This document shows, one piece after another, positions 32,512 to 40,436 of a DNA stretch of 64,000 bases (its first letter is position 1; every line of letters begins with the position of its first letter). Made by a program: the position numbers and the translations under genes. The notes below the pieces were generated by a model. It saw only the letters and a program-made list of their open reading frames with translations, searched no databases and was not told the DNA's origin. The DNA is from Baekduia alba (GTDB taxonomy: Bacteria > Actinomycetota > Thermoleophilia > Solirubrobacterales > Solirubrobacteraceae): the NCBI RefSeq assembly GCF_028416635.1, contig NZ_CP114013.1, positions 3,162,001-3,226,000 of the forward strand, read 5' to 3'.

Positions 32512-34416
32512 TCAGCCTCCAAGGGGTCGGGTCAGGGACGAGTGCTCGTCGCCGCCGGGCTTCGGCACCGGACGCACAGCGATCTCGCCGCGCAACTGCT
32601 TGGCCTGCATCCACGCCATCAGGCGATCGGAGAACGCCTCAGCATCAGGGCCGTGCGAGCCGTCGGGCAGCTTCACGTAGGTCGTGAACTCCAGCGCGAG
32701 CGCACGAGACCGGATCCCGTGCGAGCCCTCGCGCAGCTCCTCGCGCGCGGTGTCCTCCATCAACGGCTTCGTGCGCCGATCCGTCGACCAGCCGAGCCGG
32801 TCCGACGTCTTCTCCTTCGTGCCGTCCAGCGACTTGCGCGTGAAGACGCGCCGGTAGCCGAAGTCCTTCCACAGCTTCCGCAGCGGCGCGAGACCCCAGC
32901 CGCCGGTGGCCTCAATCGAGATCCACGCCTCGTTGAACCACAGCCCGGCGAGAAGCGCCTGACGCGCGATCTCGTCGGGATCCTCACGGGACGCGTACTC
33001 GGCGACCTGCTCGCCGGTGCGATGGTCAATGACCTCGATCGCATGGAACGCCTGATCGCCAGCGGTGTTCTCGTCGCCGCCCGCGGGGTCGACCGTGACG
33101 ATGTACTGGCCATCTGGCTCTGCGGCGAGATCGCGCGCCGCAGCGACGTCGGCCTCCGTGAGTCCGCCAAGCCCGGCGGTGAACCGCTTCTGGACGTCGT
33201 CGGCGCCGCGCCACGGCATGCTCCACACCGTCCAGAACGGGTGCGTCGCATCGAACCCCGTCGCCGCCTGCGGCGTCCAGATCGTGCCCGTGGGAACCTC
33301 GATCGTGCCGTACGTCAGCGCACGCGTCTTGACACCCGACGGCAGCAACACGCCCCGCTGCGGACCACCGAGCCCGACCCGAGCCGGCGGCAGCTTCTCG
33401 ATCGCCTCCGCACGGTCGATCGCCTTCGAGATGAACTCGATGGAGAACACGTGCTTGCCCGAGCCGATGAACGCCTCCTCGGGGCTGCTCGGGAACTCCT
33501 GCTTGAAGAACTCCAACTTGCCGTCGCACTTGTCCACGATCGCGTTGCGGCGCCACCAGAGCTGCTCCGGCGTGCAGCCGAACACATCCACCAAGCGAGG
33601 CTCGTCTGCGCCCCACGGGCCCGACCCGATGGTCTTGATGAACGCCTCGCGCGCCCCGGGGCTCGGGAACGCGCGGGTGCAGTCCTCATCCTCCGTCCAG
33701 CCGATGAACACGGGGGCGAACCCACCTTCGCCGCGCATCGCGCGATCCCAACGGGACTTGAAGAAGTTCGCCCCCTTCGCGGTGGATTCCAAGATGATGT
33801 AGGTGTCGGGCTCGTCGGCCACGGCACTCATCAGCGAGAGCGCCTTCTCCGGGTGCTTCCACGACGCGACCTCGGTGCACAGCAGATCGGTGATCGTCTT
33901 CCCGCGTCCCGCGTCGACTTCGCCTGCGGTGTCGATCGCGATGTGAGAGTCCAAGCCGGCGTCTCCCGTTGCGTGTGCCACCCCGGCTCGGTTGCCGAAC
34001 TTGAGGTACTTCTCCTTGGCAGCGTTCCGCCGACCTGCCAGGGGAGGCTTGACCGCAGGGTCCGGTGGCAAGTTCGTGTACATGCGATTCGCGATGTCGA
34101 AGATCTCGGCCGCGGTGTCAACGTCGTGAGCAACGATCAGCCCGCGACGATTCGCCTTCTGCGTCGTGTTCTGCTCCACAACACCCGCTGAGGACGTCGA
34201 CAGCCCGGTGCGGCGGCACTTCAACACGATGATCCGCACCGGGAGCCCAGCAGCCTTCTGCTTCGCGATGGCCGCGTAGAACTTGAGCTGCCCACGACGA
34301 GGAACGAGGGGAACGAGCTGGGCGCGCTTGTTCACGATCTTCAAGCACTTCTCCGCGTAGTACGCGTGGTCGTGCTTGAAGGCCTGAAGGACCTGCTCTC
34401 TCGTCTCGTACGCCAC
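32512..34416 (-). CDS. terL: Large terminase subunit
   Basis: A 634-residue protein. The ATPase part has a deviant Walker A, VLKCRRTGLSTSS (about residues 64-76). The nuclease part has VTVDPAGGDENTAGD (first Asp) and a late DRLMAWM, with an IEATGG segment between, as in RNase H-like packaging nucleases. It cuts and pumps DNA into the head through the portal. GTG start. A small subunit was not recognised nearby. Confidence 0.9.
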   Translation of the reverse strand: MAYETREQVLQAFKHDHAYYAEKCLKIVNKRAQLVPLVPRRGQLKFYAAIAKQKAAGLPVRIIVLKCRRTGLSTSSAGVVEQNTTQKANRRGLIVAHDVDTAAEIFDIANRMYTNLPPDPAVKPPLAGRRNAAKEKYLKFGNRAGVAHATGDAGLDSHIAIDTAGEVDAGRGKTITDLLCTEVASWKHPEKALSLMSAVADEPDTYIILESTAKGANFFKSRWDRAMRGEGGFAPVFIGWTEDEDCTRAFPSPGAREAFIKTIGSGPWGADEPRLVDVFGCTPEQLWWRRNAIVDKCDGKLEFFKQEFPSSPEEAFIGSGKHVFSIEFISKAIDRAEAIEKLPPARVGLGGPQRGVLLPSGVKTRALTYGTIEVPTGTIWTPQAATGFDATHPFWTVWSMPWRGADDVQKRFTAGLGGLTEADVAAARDLAAEPDGQYIVTVDPAGGDENTAGDQAFHAIEVIDHRTGEQVAEYASREDPDEIARQALLAGLWFNEAWISIEATGGWGLAPLRKLWKDFGYRRVFTRKSLDGTKEKTSDRLGWSTDRRTKPLMEDTAREELREGSHGIRSRALALEFTTYVKLPDGSHGPDAEAFSDRLMAWMQAKQLRGEIAVRPVPKPGGDEHSSLTRPLGG

Positions 34417-34434
34417 CCCGCCGCCCCGGACGCT

Positions 34435-35289
34435 CTAGCTCTTCTTCGGAGACGGCTTGCGCGCCGTCGCACGGCCGCCGGCCGGCTTAGTCTGGGCCTT
34501 CTTCGCGACCGGCTTCTTCGCCGTCGACGACGCCTTGCGCTTGGCGGGCCTCTTGGCCGGCGTCCGCTTCTTCGGCGTCGCCTTCTGCGCGGCAACTCGC
34601 TCGTTCGTGTCGCCCTCGACCGTGGCGCTCTCCGGCTGCCCGGGCTGCTGCGGCAGCACCGTGGCAGTTCCCAACGGCGTGCACGACGCCTGGAACACGT
34701 CGGCCGACACCTGGTCCTGACGCAGCTGGCCATCCGGAACCTCGAGGTCGACCGGGTGCGCCTCGCCCGTCACGGTGTGCGAGCGCAGCACCGTGCCGGG
34801 CTCAACGTCCTCGATCCGCGGGTAGGGCGCCGGGTTCGGGTCGCGGTCCTCGTCGGGCGTCGGCAGCCCGACCTTGGAGTTCGCGAACGGCTGGCCGCCG
34901 ATGCCGACCACGCGCGTCGACGTCGTGGAGCGCGCACCGGTCGTCGTCGAGGCGGCGACAGCGGATGACGGCGGACGCGTCTGCGCGAGCCGGTCGCGGA
35001 TCTCGTCGCCGCCGAGCCGCGGCCGATCGCCATCCCGCGCCTTGGCGGTGACCTGGACGCCACGCCAGACGTCGTCCTCGTCGGCACCCGCGATCCAGAA
35101 GCGGTCGCCCGGCGACGCGTCGACGTCGTCGAAGTCGACGGTCCCGATCTCGTCGACCGTGGCAGTCGCGATCGGCGACCCGACGTGGGCGCGATCGAAC
35201 ATCACCCCGATGCGCGGGTAGAGATCGACCTCCGTGCCCGGGGTGAAGCGGCCGGTGAGCCGGACACCGACCTTCGTCTTCGTCGCCAT
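34435..35289 (-). CDS. Virion-module protein with histone H1-like basic tail
   Basis: A 284-residue protein starting MATKTKVGVRLTGRFTPGTE with GAGGAGG upstream. The first 85 residues look like the virion module (RFTPGTEVDLYPR, then DRFWIAGADEDDVWRGVQV). The middle is polar, and the last 55 residues are a Lys/Ala/Pro tail (TPKKRTPAKRPAKRKASSTA) like bacterial H1-type DNA-binding tails. It is the first gene of the late region. It may bind packaged DNA or bridge DNA and shell. No established family was recognised. Confidence 0.65.
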   Translation of the reverse strand: MATKTKVGVRLTGRFTPGTEVDLYPRIGVMFDRAHVGSPIATATVDEIGTVDFDDVDASPGDRFWIAGADEDDVWRGVQVTAKARDGDRPRLGGDEIRDRLAQTRPPSSAVAASTTTGARSTTSTRVVGIGGQPFANSKVGLPTPDEDRDPNPAPYPRIEDVEPGTVLRSHTVTGEAHPVDLEVPDGQLRQDQVSADVFQASCTPLGTATVLPQQPGQPESATVEGDTNERVAAQKATPKKRTPAKRPAKRKASSTAKKPVAKKAQTKPAGGRATARKPSPKKS

Positions 35290-35328
35290 GGTGTGCCTCC
35301 TCGCGGTGCGTTGCAGAACGCCGCGAGT

Positions 35329-35353
35329 GTGACCTACGCCGGGGACAGGTTAC
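35329..35353. repeat. 25-bp quasi-palindrome, copy C
   Basis: Plus strand GTGACCTA-CGCCGGGGA-CAGGTTAC, with the same left flank CCGCGAGT as copy B. It lies 40 bases before the start of the first late gene; no upstream coding frame ends in it. The minus-strand TAACCT in it fits a TAnnnT -10 box. Confidence 0.65.
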
Positions 35354-35364
35354 GAATGTCCAGA

Positions 35365-35413
35365 CGAGCCCCGGCCCGCCCGGGTGGCAGACCTGAGGCG
35401 AGACCGGGGCTCG
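35365..35413. repeat. 10-bp inverted repeat with 29-base loop
   Basis: CGAGCCCCGG at 35365-35374 and CCGGGGCTCG at 35404-35413 are perfect complements. It lies in the non-coding end of the phage next to repeat copy C. It could be a terminator shielding the late operon or a protein-binding site. Confidence 0.55.
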
Positions 35414-35483
35414 AATGCGGCTCGGGGAGGTAAGGGAGCCGGCCTGGACAGAGCGCATCGTGAACGACGCCCCCGACAGCAGA

Positions 35484-35521
35484 CTGTCACGACGGTCACG
35501 ACTGTGACCGGTTCGTGACAG
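35484..35521. promoter_or_regulatory. Nested palindrome at the phage right end
   Basis: Outer arms CTGTCACGA and TCGTGACAG enclose inner arms GGTCAC and GTGACC around GACT. TCACGAC-like half sites recur within it. It could be a recombination arm site, a repressor operator or a terminator. It lies about 150 bases from the host junction. Confidence 0.5.
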
Positions 35522-35571
35522 CGGCGTCCCTCCACCGCCGCTCAACCCTTGTCGCTACAGGTCTCGCGAAG

Positions 35572-36345
35572 TCACACCAACGCACCGAACGAGAGGCGAT
35601 TCGTGGCGCCATGACGGGCGATGTCGCCCCCTGAGGCACCCACGTAATAAGTGGACTGGATCACCGTGTACCTCACGCCGGGGACGGTGTCGCCGCCCGC
35701 GTTGAGCGCGGTGATGAACGACGAGCCCCTGACCTGGTCGCCGCATGCGGGGCACGCCGCGCCGACGAGGTCCAGGGCGCCGGGGAAGTACCCGGCGAGC
35801 GTCGCCAGCCCGCTGAGCGTCGTGCCGTGGTTGGACGGCGCCAGGCCGATCAAGGCGTTCACCTTGCTCGCCCCACCGAGGTTCTTGAGGTAGTAGCGCG
35901 GCATCATCCCGCCCTGCGACCAGCCGACGACGTCGACCTTCGCCGCGCCCGTCTGCGCGAGAACCTGGTCGACCTCGGTCTTCAGCTCTCCGGCCGACGC
36001 CGCGATCGGGCCGGTGGCGCCGATCTGGCCCAGGAACAGCCCGCCGTAGTTGAAGGTGTAGACGCAATAGCCGTTGTTCTTCAACAACGGTGAGATCGCG
36101 TTCCAGCTCGTGATCTGGTTCGCGAAGGTCCCGTTGACCAGGACGACCGGGCGCGGGTGCGCGGCGGACGGATGGCAGTTGGGGTCGTCGGCCCCGAGCG
36201 GCGACCCACCGGGCTGCAGCGCCGACGCGGCGATCGCCGTCGGGAAGTTGTAGATGACCGGCAGCGCCGCTCCGGCACTGGCCGCGGACACGGCCAGCAA
36301 CGACGTCGTGGCCGCCAGGGCGGCCGCCCAACGCGTGATGCGCAT
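35572..36345 (-). pseudogene. Secreted lipase, 3' end replaced at phage junction
   Basis: A 257-residue frame with a signal peptide (MRITRWAAALAATTSLLAVS) and a lipase class 2 body: VVLVNGTFANQITSWNAISP, the nucleophile Ser in VVGWSQGG, and APSNHGTTLSG. After VRYTVIQST the family normally continues with a D-E-V-V segment, the C-terminal Asp/His of the triad and about 60 more residues; here 22 unrelated residues and a stop follow. The enzyme is therefore probably dead. AGGAGG precedes the ATG. Confidence 0.7.
35640..35660. other. Probable phage-host junction (attR region)
   Basis: The lipase frame reads normally to VIQST and then turns into unrelated sequence (YYVGASGGDIARHG). At the switch lies the AT-rich quasi-palindrome CCACGTAATAAGTGG, a plausible core for integrase. 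The partner site should lie left of the window. Confidence 0.45.
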
Positions 36346-36472
36346 TGTGCTCTCTCCTCCTCCTAGGATGACTCGCCGCCGACCCTCTCAGAAGTCCACA
36401 CCAAAAGGCAACGGAGATGGGCCAGCTGGCAGGCCTCCAAGTACCCGGACGGCGGAGCCTGAACCCCTGGCG

Positions 36473-37372
36473 CTAGGCGGTGACCACGACCCGGACGGTC
36501 ATCCCGAACGGGTCGGTCACCGCGAAGCCACCGGCGACGTCCTCGGACGCCAGGCGGGCGGCGCGCACGCGCTCGCGCACCGCGGCGACCTCGTCGACCG
36601 TCGCGAGCACGATCGTCCAGTGGCGCAGGCCGACGACGCCGGCCGCCGGCGCCGGGCCGATGTGCTCGCCGCGCCAGGTGTTGAAGCCGAGGTGGTGGTG
36701 GTAGCCGCCGGCGGCGACGAACGCGGCCGAGGGCATCAGCGCCCACACGTCGAAGCCGATGACGTCGCGGTAGAACGCCAGGCCCCGCGGGACGTCGGCG
36801 ACGTGCAGGTGCACGTGGCCCATCCGCAGGCCGGGCCGCACCTGCGGGCTGGGCTCCTCGCCCGCGACCGACGCCAGCAGCGCGTCGAAGTCCAGCGGCC
36901 GCGGCCCGCCGCCGGAGAACTCCTCCTCGGGCGAGGGCCACTGGTCGCGCGGGCGGTCGGCGGCCAGCTCGATGCCATTGCCGTCCGGGTCGGCGAGGTA
37001 GAGGGCCTCGTGCGTGCCGTGGTCCGACGCGCCCTGGATCGGCGTGCGCGTCGCGGCCAGGCGCAGCGCGGCGCGGGCGAGCTCCTCGCGCGTCGGGAAG
37101 AGCAGGGCGTAGTGGTACAGGCCGGAGTGCCGGCGCGGCCGCTGGGCGGTGCTGTCCTCGTGGAGGACGAGGACGTCCTCGGTGCCGTCGCCCAGCGCGG
37201 CGACATCCACGTCATGGCGGTGCACGCGCAGGCCGAGCGCGCTCTGGTACCAGGCCACGGAGCGGTCGAGGTCGGTCACCGTGAGGCTGACGGGCCCCAA
37301 GCGCAGCGTGACGGGGAGCGTGGAGACGCCCTCGGCGGCGGGTCCGGTGGTAACGGTGGCGAACGGGTTCAT
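36473..37372 (-). CDS. Two-domain VOC protein (catechol 2,3-dioxygenase-like)
   Basis: A 299-residue protein starting MNPFATVTTGPAAEGVSTLP. The first VOC domain begins LGPVSLTVTDLDRSVAWYQS and has GNGIEL near residue 140; the second begins MGHVHLHVADVPRGLAFYRD and has HHHLGFNTW. His and Glu residues at these places can bind the metal of extradiol dioxygenases of the CatE/YfiE type. It lies after benE and the AraC gene in one operon, so a role in aromatic ring opening is likely; the substrate is not known. Confidence 0.75.
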   Translation of the reverse strand: MNPFATVTTGPAAEGVSTLPVTLRLGPVSLTVTDLDRSVAWYQSALGLRVHRHDVDVAALGDGTEDVLVLHEDSTAQRPRRHSGLYHYALLFPTREELARAALRLAATRTPIQGASDHGTHEALYLADPDGNGIELAADRPRDQWPSPEEEFSGGGPRPLDFDALLASVAGEEPSPQVRPGLRMGHVHLHVADVPRGLAFYRDVIGFDVWALMPSAAFVAAGGYHHHLGFNTWRGEHIGPAPAAGVVGLRHWTIVLATVDEVAAVRERVRAARLASEDVAGGFAVTDPFGMTVRVVVTA

Positions 37373-37395
37373 GGCACCGTCCAGTGTCGCCGCGA

Positions 37396-38286
37396 TCAGG
37401 GGCCTGCGGTATGGGCGAAGCCCGCCGATCCATGGACTTCTGCGCGATAGACCTGCGGCGCGCGGCCGGCGAAGCGCTTGAACGCGCGCGAGAAGTACAG
37501 CGGGTCGCCGTAGCCGACGCGGAAGGCGATCTCCCCCACCGTCAGGTCGGTGAAGCGCAGCAGGCGCATCGCCTCGACCATCGCGCGCTCGACGATCAGC
37601 TCCTTGGTCGAGCGTCCGGTGAGGGCGCTCAGCGCGCGTGACAGCGCAGCGGCCGGGACCCCGAGCGCGTCGGCGTAGTGGGCGACCTCGTGGTGGCGGG
37701 CGAAGTCCCGCTCCAGCGTCGTGGCGAAGCGGCGGTGCAGCGCGACGTCGGCGTCGTCGACCGCCGGCCGCTCGGTGCGCGACGCGTCGTGCCAGCGCTC
37801 GAGCCACAGCAGGACGGTCGAGGTGAGGTGGCGCACGAGGTCGGCGGCGTAGGGGTCGGGCGGCCGCGTCGTCTCGGCGTGCAGCGCGGCGAGCACGGAC
37901 GCGAAGCGCCCGCGCTCGGTCGGCGGCACGGCGATCGTCCGCCCGCCGCGGCCGCCCAGCAGCCAGCCGGCGGCGATCCGCCCGGTCCCGCCCGCGAGCG
38001 CCGCGTCGGTGATGCGCAGCAACGCGCCGCCCACGCCGGCCGCGTGCCGGAACTGGTGGACCTGGCCGCGCGCGACCACCGTCACCGTCCCGGGGACGAT
38101 CGGCAGCGGCTCGCCGTCGACGAGCTGCTCGCCCGCGCCCTCGCGGAGCCACAGCAGCTCGTGGTAGTCGTGGCGGTGTGGCGCGCGGATCGGCCCTTCG
38201 CCGACGCGGAAGTCCTCCAACATGCGCACCTCGACCGCGGTGTCGGCGGCGAGGCGGTCGACCGTGAGGCGGCCGTCGACGGTCAC
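37396..38286 (-). CDS. AraC-family regulator with cupin domain
   Basis: A 296-residue protein. The N-terminal cupin has RAPHRHDYHELLWLREGAGE and VTVVARGQVHQF; the C-terminal double helix-turn-helix has LGVPAAALSRALSALTGRST and VGYGDPLYFSRAFKRFAGRA. The GTG start overlaps the benE stop (GTGA), so it is made with the transporter. It likely senses an aromatic acid and controls this operon. Confidence 0.85.
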   Translation of the reverse strand: MTVDGRLTVDRLAADTAVEVRMLEDFRVGEGPIRAPHRHDYHELLWLREGAGEQLVDGEPLPIVPGTVTVVARGQVHQFRHAAGVGGALLRITDAALAGGTGRIAAGWLLGGRGGRTIAVPPTERGRFASVLAALHAETTRPPDPYAADLVRHLTSTVLLWLERWHDASRTERPAVDDADVALHRRFATTLERDFARHHEVAHYADALGVPAAALSRALSALTGRSTKELIVERAMVEAMRLLRFTDLTVGEIAFRVGYGDPLYFSRAFKRFAGRAPQVYRAEVHGSAGFAHTAGP

Positions 38287-39473
38287 GCCACCAGCGTACG
38301 GGCCCGCTGCGCGCCCAACAGCGCCATCCCGGCGACGAGCCCCCAGAACGGCGCGCTGATGCCGAACGCGCTGATGCCCGACGCCGAGACGACGAACGTG
38401 GCGACCGCGGCCTCGCGGAGGTCGTCGTCGGCCATCGCGGCGCGCAGCGCGGCGCCGAGCGTGCCGAGCAGCGCCAGCCCGGCCACGGCCTCGATCAGGA
38501 CGACCGGCGAGGCGGCGAGCAGGACGGTCGCGAGCCCGGCCAGCGGGCCGAGGACCACGTAGACGAGGCCGCTGGTCGAGCCGGCGATCCAGCGCCGCTT
38601 CGGGTCAGGGCCGGCGTCGGGCCCGGCCGCCATCGCGGCCGTGATCGCGGCGAGGTTGATCGCGTGGGCGCCGAACGGCGCGCCGACGATCGACGCCGTG
38701 CCGGTCGTGGTCAGCGCCGGGCGCACCGGCGTCGCGTAGCCGTGGGCGGCCAGCACGCTGATGCCCGCGACGTTCTGGGTGACCATGGTCACGACGAACA
38801 GCGGCAGCCCGACGCCGATCAGCGTGCCGAGGTTCAGGTGCGGCATGGTGAACGTCAGCTGCGGGAGCAGGTGCGCGGCGTGCGCGCCGGGCGCGGGGTC
38901 GACGGCGACCGTGATGGCCGCGGCGGCCAGCGCGCCCGGGACGGCCCAGCGGCGCGCGACGATCCACAGCACCAGCCACGTGGCGATCACGGGCGCCGCG
39001 TGGCCGGGCACCTGCACCATCGCCTGCGCGGGCGCGACGCAGACCTGGAGCAGGACGCCGGCGAGCAGGCCGCTGGCCAGCGGGCCCGGGATCGCGACGA
39101 TCGCGCGCGTCAGGCGCTCCGACAGCCCGGTGACCACGACCAGGACGCCGGCCAGCAGGAACGCGCCGATCGCGGCCGGGTACCCGCCGTCGACGTGACC
39201 GGCGGTGATCAGCAGCGCGGCGCCCGGCGTCGACCACGCGACGCTCAGCGGCATCTTGTAGCGGTAGGACAGCCCGGCGCCGGTGAGGCCCATGCCGAGC
39301 GACAGCACCAACAAGCCCGACGAGGCCTGCGCGTCGGACGCCCCGACCGCGTGCAGGCCCGCGAGCACGATCGCGAACGAGCCGGCGAAGCCGACGAGCG
39401 CCGCGACGAGGCCGGCGATCGCGGGCTGCGCCCAGCCGCCGCGGGCGGGCGCGGCGACGGTCGTCTCGCTCAT
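38283..39473 (-). CDS. benE: Benzoate/H+ symporter family transporter
   Basis: A 396-residue membrane protein, the usual length for BenE, starting MSETTVAAPARGGWAQPAIA. It has about 12 membrane segments and the family segments LPLFVVTMVTQNVAGISVLA, GAPFGAHAINLAAITAAMAA and AGSTSGLVYVVLGPLAGLA. It would import benzoate or a similar acid. The ATG overlaps the XRE-cupin stop (ATGA). Confidence 0.9.
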   Translation of the reverse strand: MSETTVAAPARGGWAQPAIAGLVAALVGFAGSFAIVLAGLHAVGASDAQASSGLLVLSLGMGLTGAGLSYRYKMPLSVAWSTPGAALLITAGHVDGGYPAAIGAFLLAGVLVVVTGLSERLTRAIVAIPGPLASGLLAGVLLQVCVAPAQAMVQVPGHAAPVIATWLVLWIVARRWAVPGALAAAAITVAVDPAPGAHAAHLLPQLTFTMPHLNLGTLIGVGLPLFVVTMVTQNVAGISVLAAHGYATPVRPALTTTGTASIVGAPFGAHAINLAAITAAMAAGPDAGPDPKRRWIAGSTSGLVYVVLGPLAGLATVLLAASPVVLIEAVAGLALLGTLGAALRAAMADDDLREAAVATFVVSASGISAFGISAPFWGLVAGMALLGAQRARTLVA

Positions 39474-40081
39474 GCCTTCGCCCCCGACCCGGACCCGGCC
39501 GTCGCCGGGTAGATCATCCAGACGAGCGCCCGCGTGTCGCGCAGCGCGACGTAGTGATGGGCGACGTCGGCGGTGAACCACGCCGCGTCGCCGGGTCCGA
39601 TCTCGATCTCCTGCTCGTAGGGCCCCACGCGCACGCGGCCCTTGACGCAGACGATCAGCTCCTCGGTCCCGGCCAGGTGCGTGTCGGTCCGCTGGTCGGT
39701 GCCGCGCGGCAGCTCGATGTCGTACATCTCGCTGCGGTGCTCGTGGCCGGCGACGTGCAGGAGCCACGCGTCCATGCCGCCCTCGGAGGGGATCGGCTCA
39801 CCCGAGCGGGCCGGGATCGCCCGCGCGCGCGGGCCGGTGGGCGGGCTGATCAGCGAGCCGAGCGGGACGTCGAGCGCGCGCGAGACCCGCCACAGCGTCT
39901 CGATCGACGGGTTGCCCTCGCCGCGCTCGATGCGCGCGAGGATCGTCTTGGAGAGGCCCGCGGCGCGGCCGAGGTCGCCCAGCGACCAGCGCTGCGTCAG
40001 GCGCAGCTCGCGGACGGCGCCGCCGATGCGGCCGGCCAGGGCGTCGAGGTCGTCGTCGGGCGGGGCGGCGGTGGCATCCAT
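39470..40081 (-). CDS. XRE-type regulator with cupin domain
   Basis: A 203-residue protein. Residues 15-75 form an HTH (SLGDLGRAAGLSKTILARIE, RGEGNPSIETLWRVSRALD); residues 110-195 a cupin (HRSEMYDIELPRGTDQRTDT, GPGDAAWFTADVAHHYVAL). This pair is common in regulators of small-molecule uptake. It is the first gene of the benE operon; a palindrome lies directly before its start. Confidence 0.9.
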   Translation of the reverse strand: MDATAAPPDDDLDALAGRIGGAVRELRLTQRWSLGDLGRAAGLSKTILARIERGEGNPSIETLWRVSRALDVPLGSLISPPTGPRARAIPARSGEPIPSEGGMDAWLLHVAGHEHRSEMYDIELPRGTDQRTDTHLAGTEELIVCVKGRVRVGPYEQEIEIGPGDAAWFTADVAHHYVALRDTRALVWMIYPATAGSGSGAKA

Positions 40082-40082
40082 G

Positions 40083-40098
40083 GTTGTCGATCGGCAAC
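40083..40098 (-). promoter_or_regulatory. Operator-like palindrome before the XRE-cupin gene
   Basis: GTTGTCGATCGGCAAC (plus strand) is palindromic at 14 of 16 bases and lies between the ATG and a TAnnnT box (TAGAGT, minus strand) directly upstream. It is probably the autoregulatory site of the XRE-cupin protein. Confidence 0.55.
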
Positions 40099-40099
40099 T

Positions 40100-40396
40100 C
40101 TAGTGCACACCTCGCGCTTCGGCCAGGTCACCGGCGGATCCGCCCGCCGGGTCGCCGCGCGGATCGTCGCGGCGACCAGCTCCGGTCGTCGAGCATGGGA
40201 CGTGGCCGAGGCCGTCGACCGTGGTGTGACGTGCTCGATCCGGGCGGGCGCGCCGGATCGCCGGGCGCCCGCCGCTGTGGCCCAGCGCGGTCGGCGTGAC
40301 GACGGCGACGTCCAGCTCCAGCAGCGGCCGGACGCGGTGTGCCAGGCGCGCGCTCATCGTGACGCCGTGCAACACGACGAGGGGCTCGCGCGGCAT
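40100..40396 (-). pseudogene. Alpha/beta-hydrolase remnant
   Basis: The first 50 residues (MPREPLVVLHGVTMSARLAH, then VVTPTALGHSGGRPAIRR) match the start of alpha/beta hydrolases with an LHGVTMS oxyanion segment. After residue 50 the similarity stops and the frame runs into low-complexity sequence and a stop; no GxSxG is present. About 200 residues are missing. It is probably a decayed gene between the divergent aromatic operons. Confidence 0.5.
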
Positions 40397-40436
40397 GGCG
40401 CGCGAATCTCCCGGCGCCCTGCGATGCTGCGGGCCG

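Larger units (their letters stand above)
1..35650. mobile_element. Prophage (podovirus-like), left end outside window
   Basis: A contiguous phage gene set is present: large terminase, portal, scaffold, SU10-type capsid protein, head-tail adaptor, lysis genes, Rad52-like recombinase and tyrosine integrase. All but two genes lie on the minus strand with overlapping stops and starts. The right limit is placed near 35,650, where a host lipase gene stops matching its family, after about 280 bp of non-coding DNA. The left limit is not in the window, since the gene at 1-92 runs off the edge. The integrase lies inside the early module rather than at a visible end. No tail tape-measure, sheath or baseplate genes are seen. 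The boundary is inferred and could be off by about 100 bp. Confidence 0.85.

Noticed and set aside
35360-35425. Possible tRNA gene at the phage end (GGCTCGAAT resembles a T-loop)
   Set aside because: The flanking bases do not form the T-stem, acceptor or anticodon stem; the inverted repeat is a simple hairpin.
40100-40396. Intact alpha/beta hydrolase gene
   Set aside because: Only the N-terminal 50 residues match; no nucleophile motif follows, so it is listed as a remnant.
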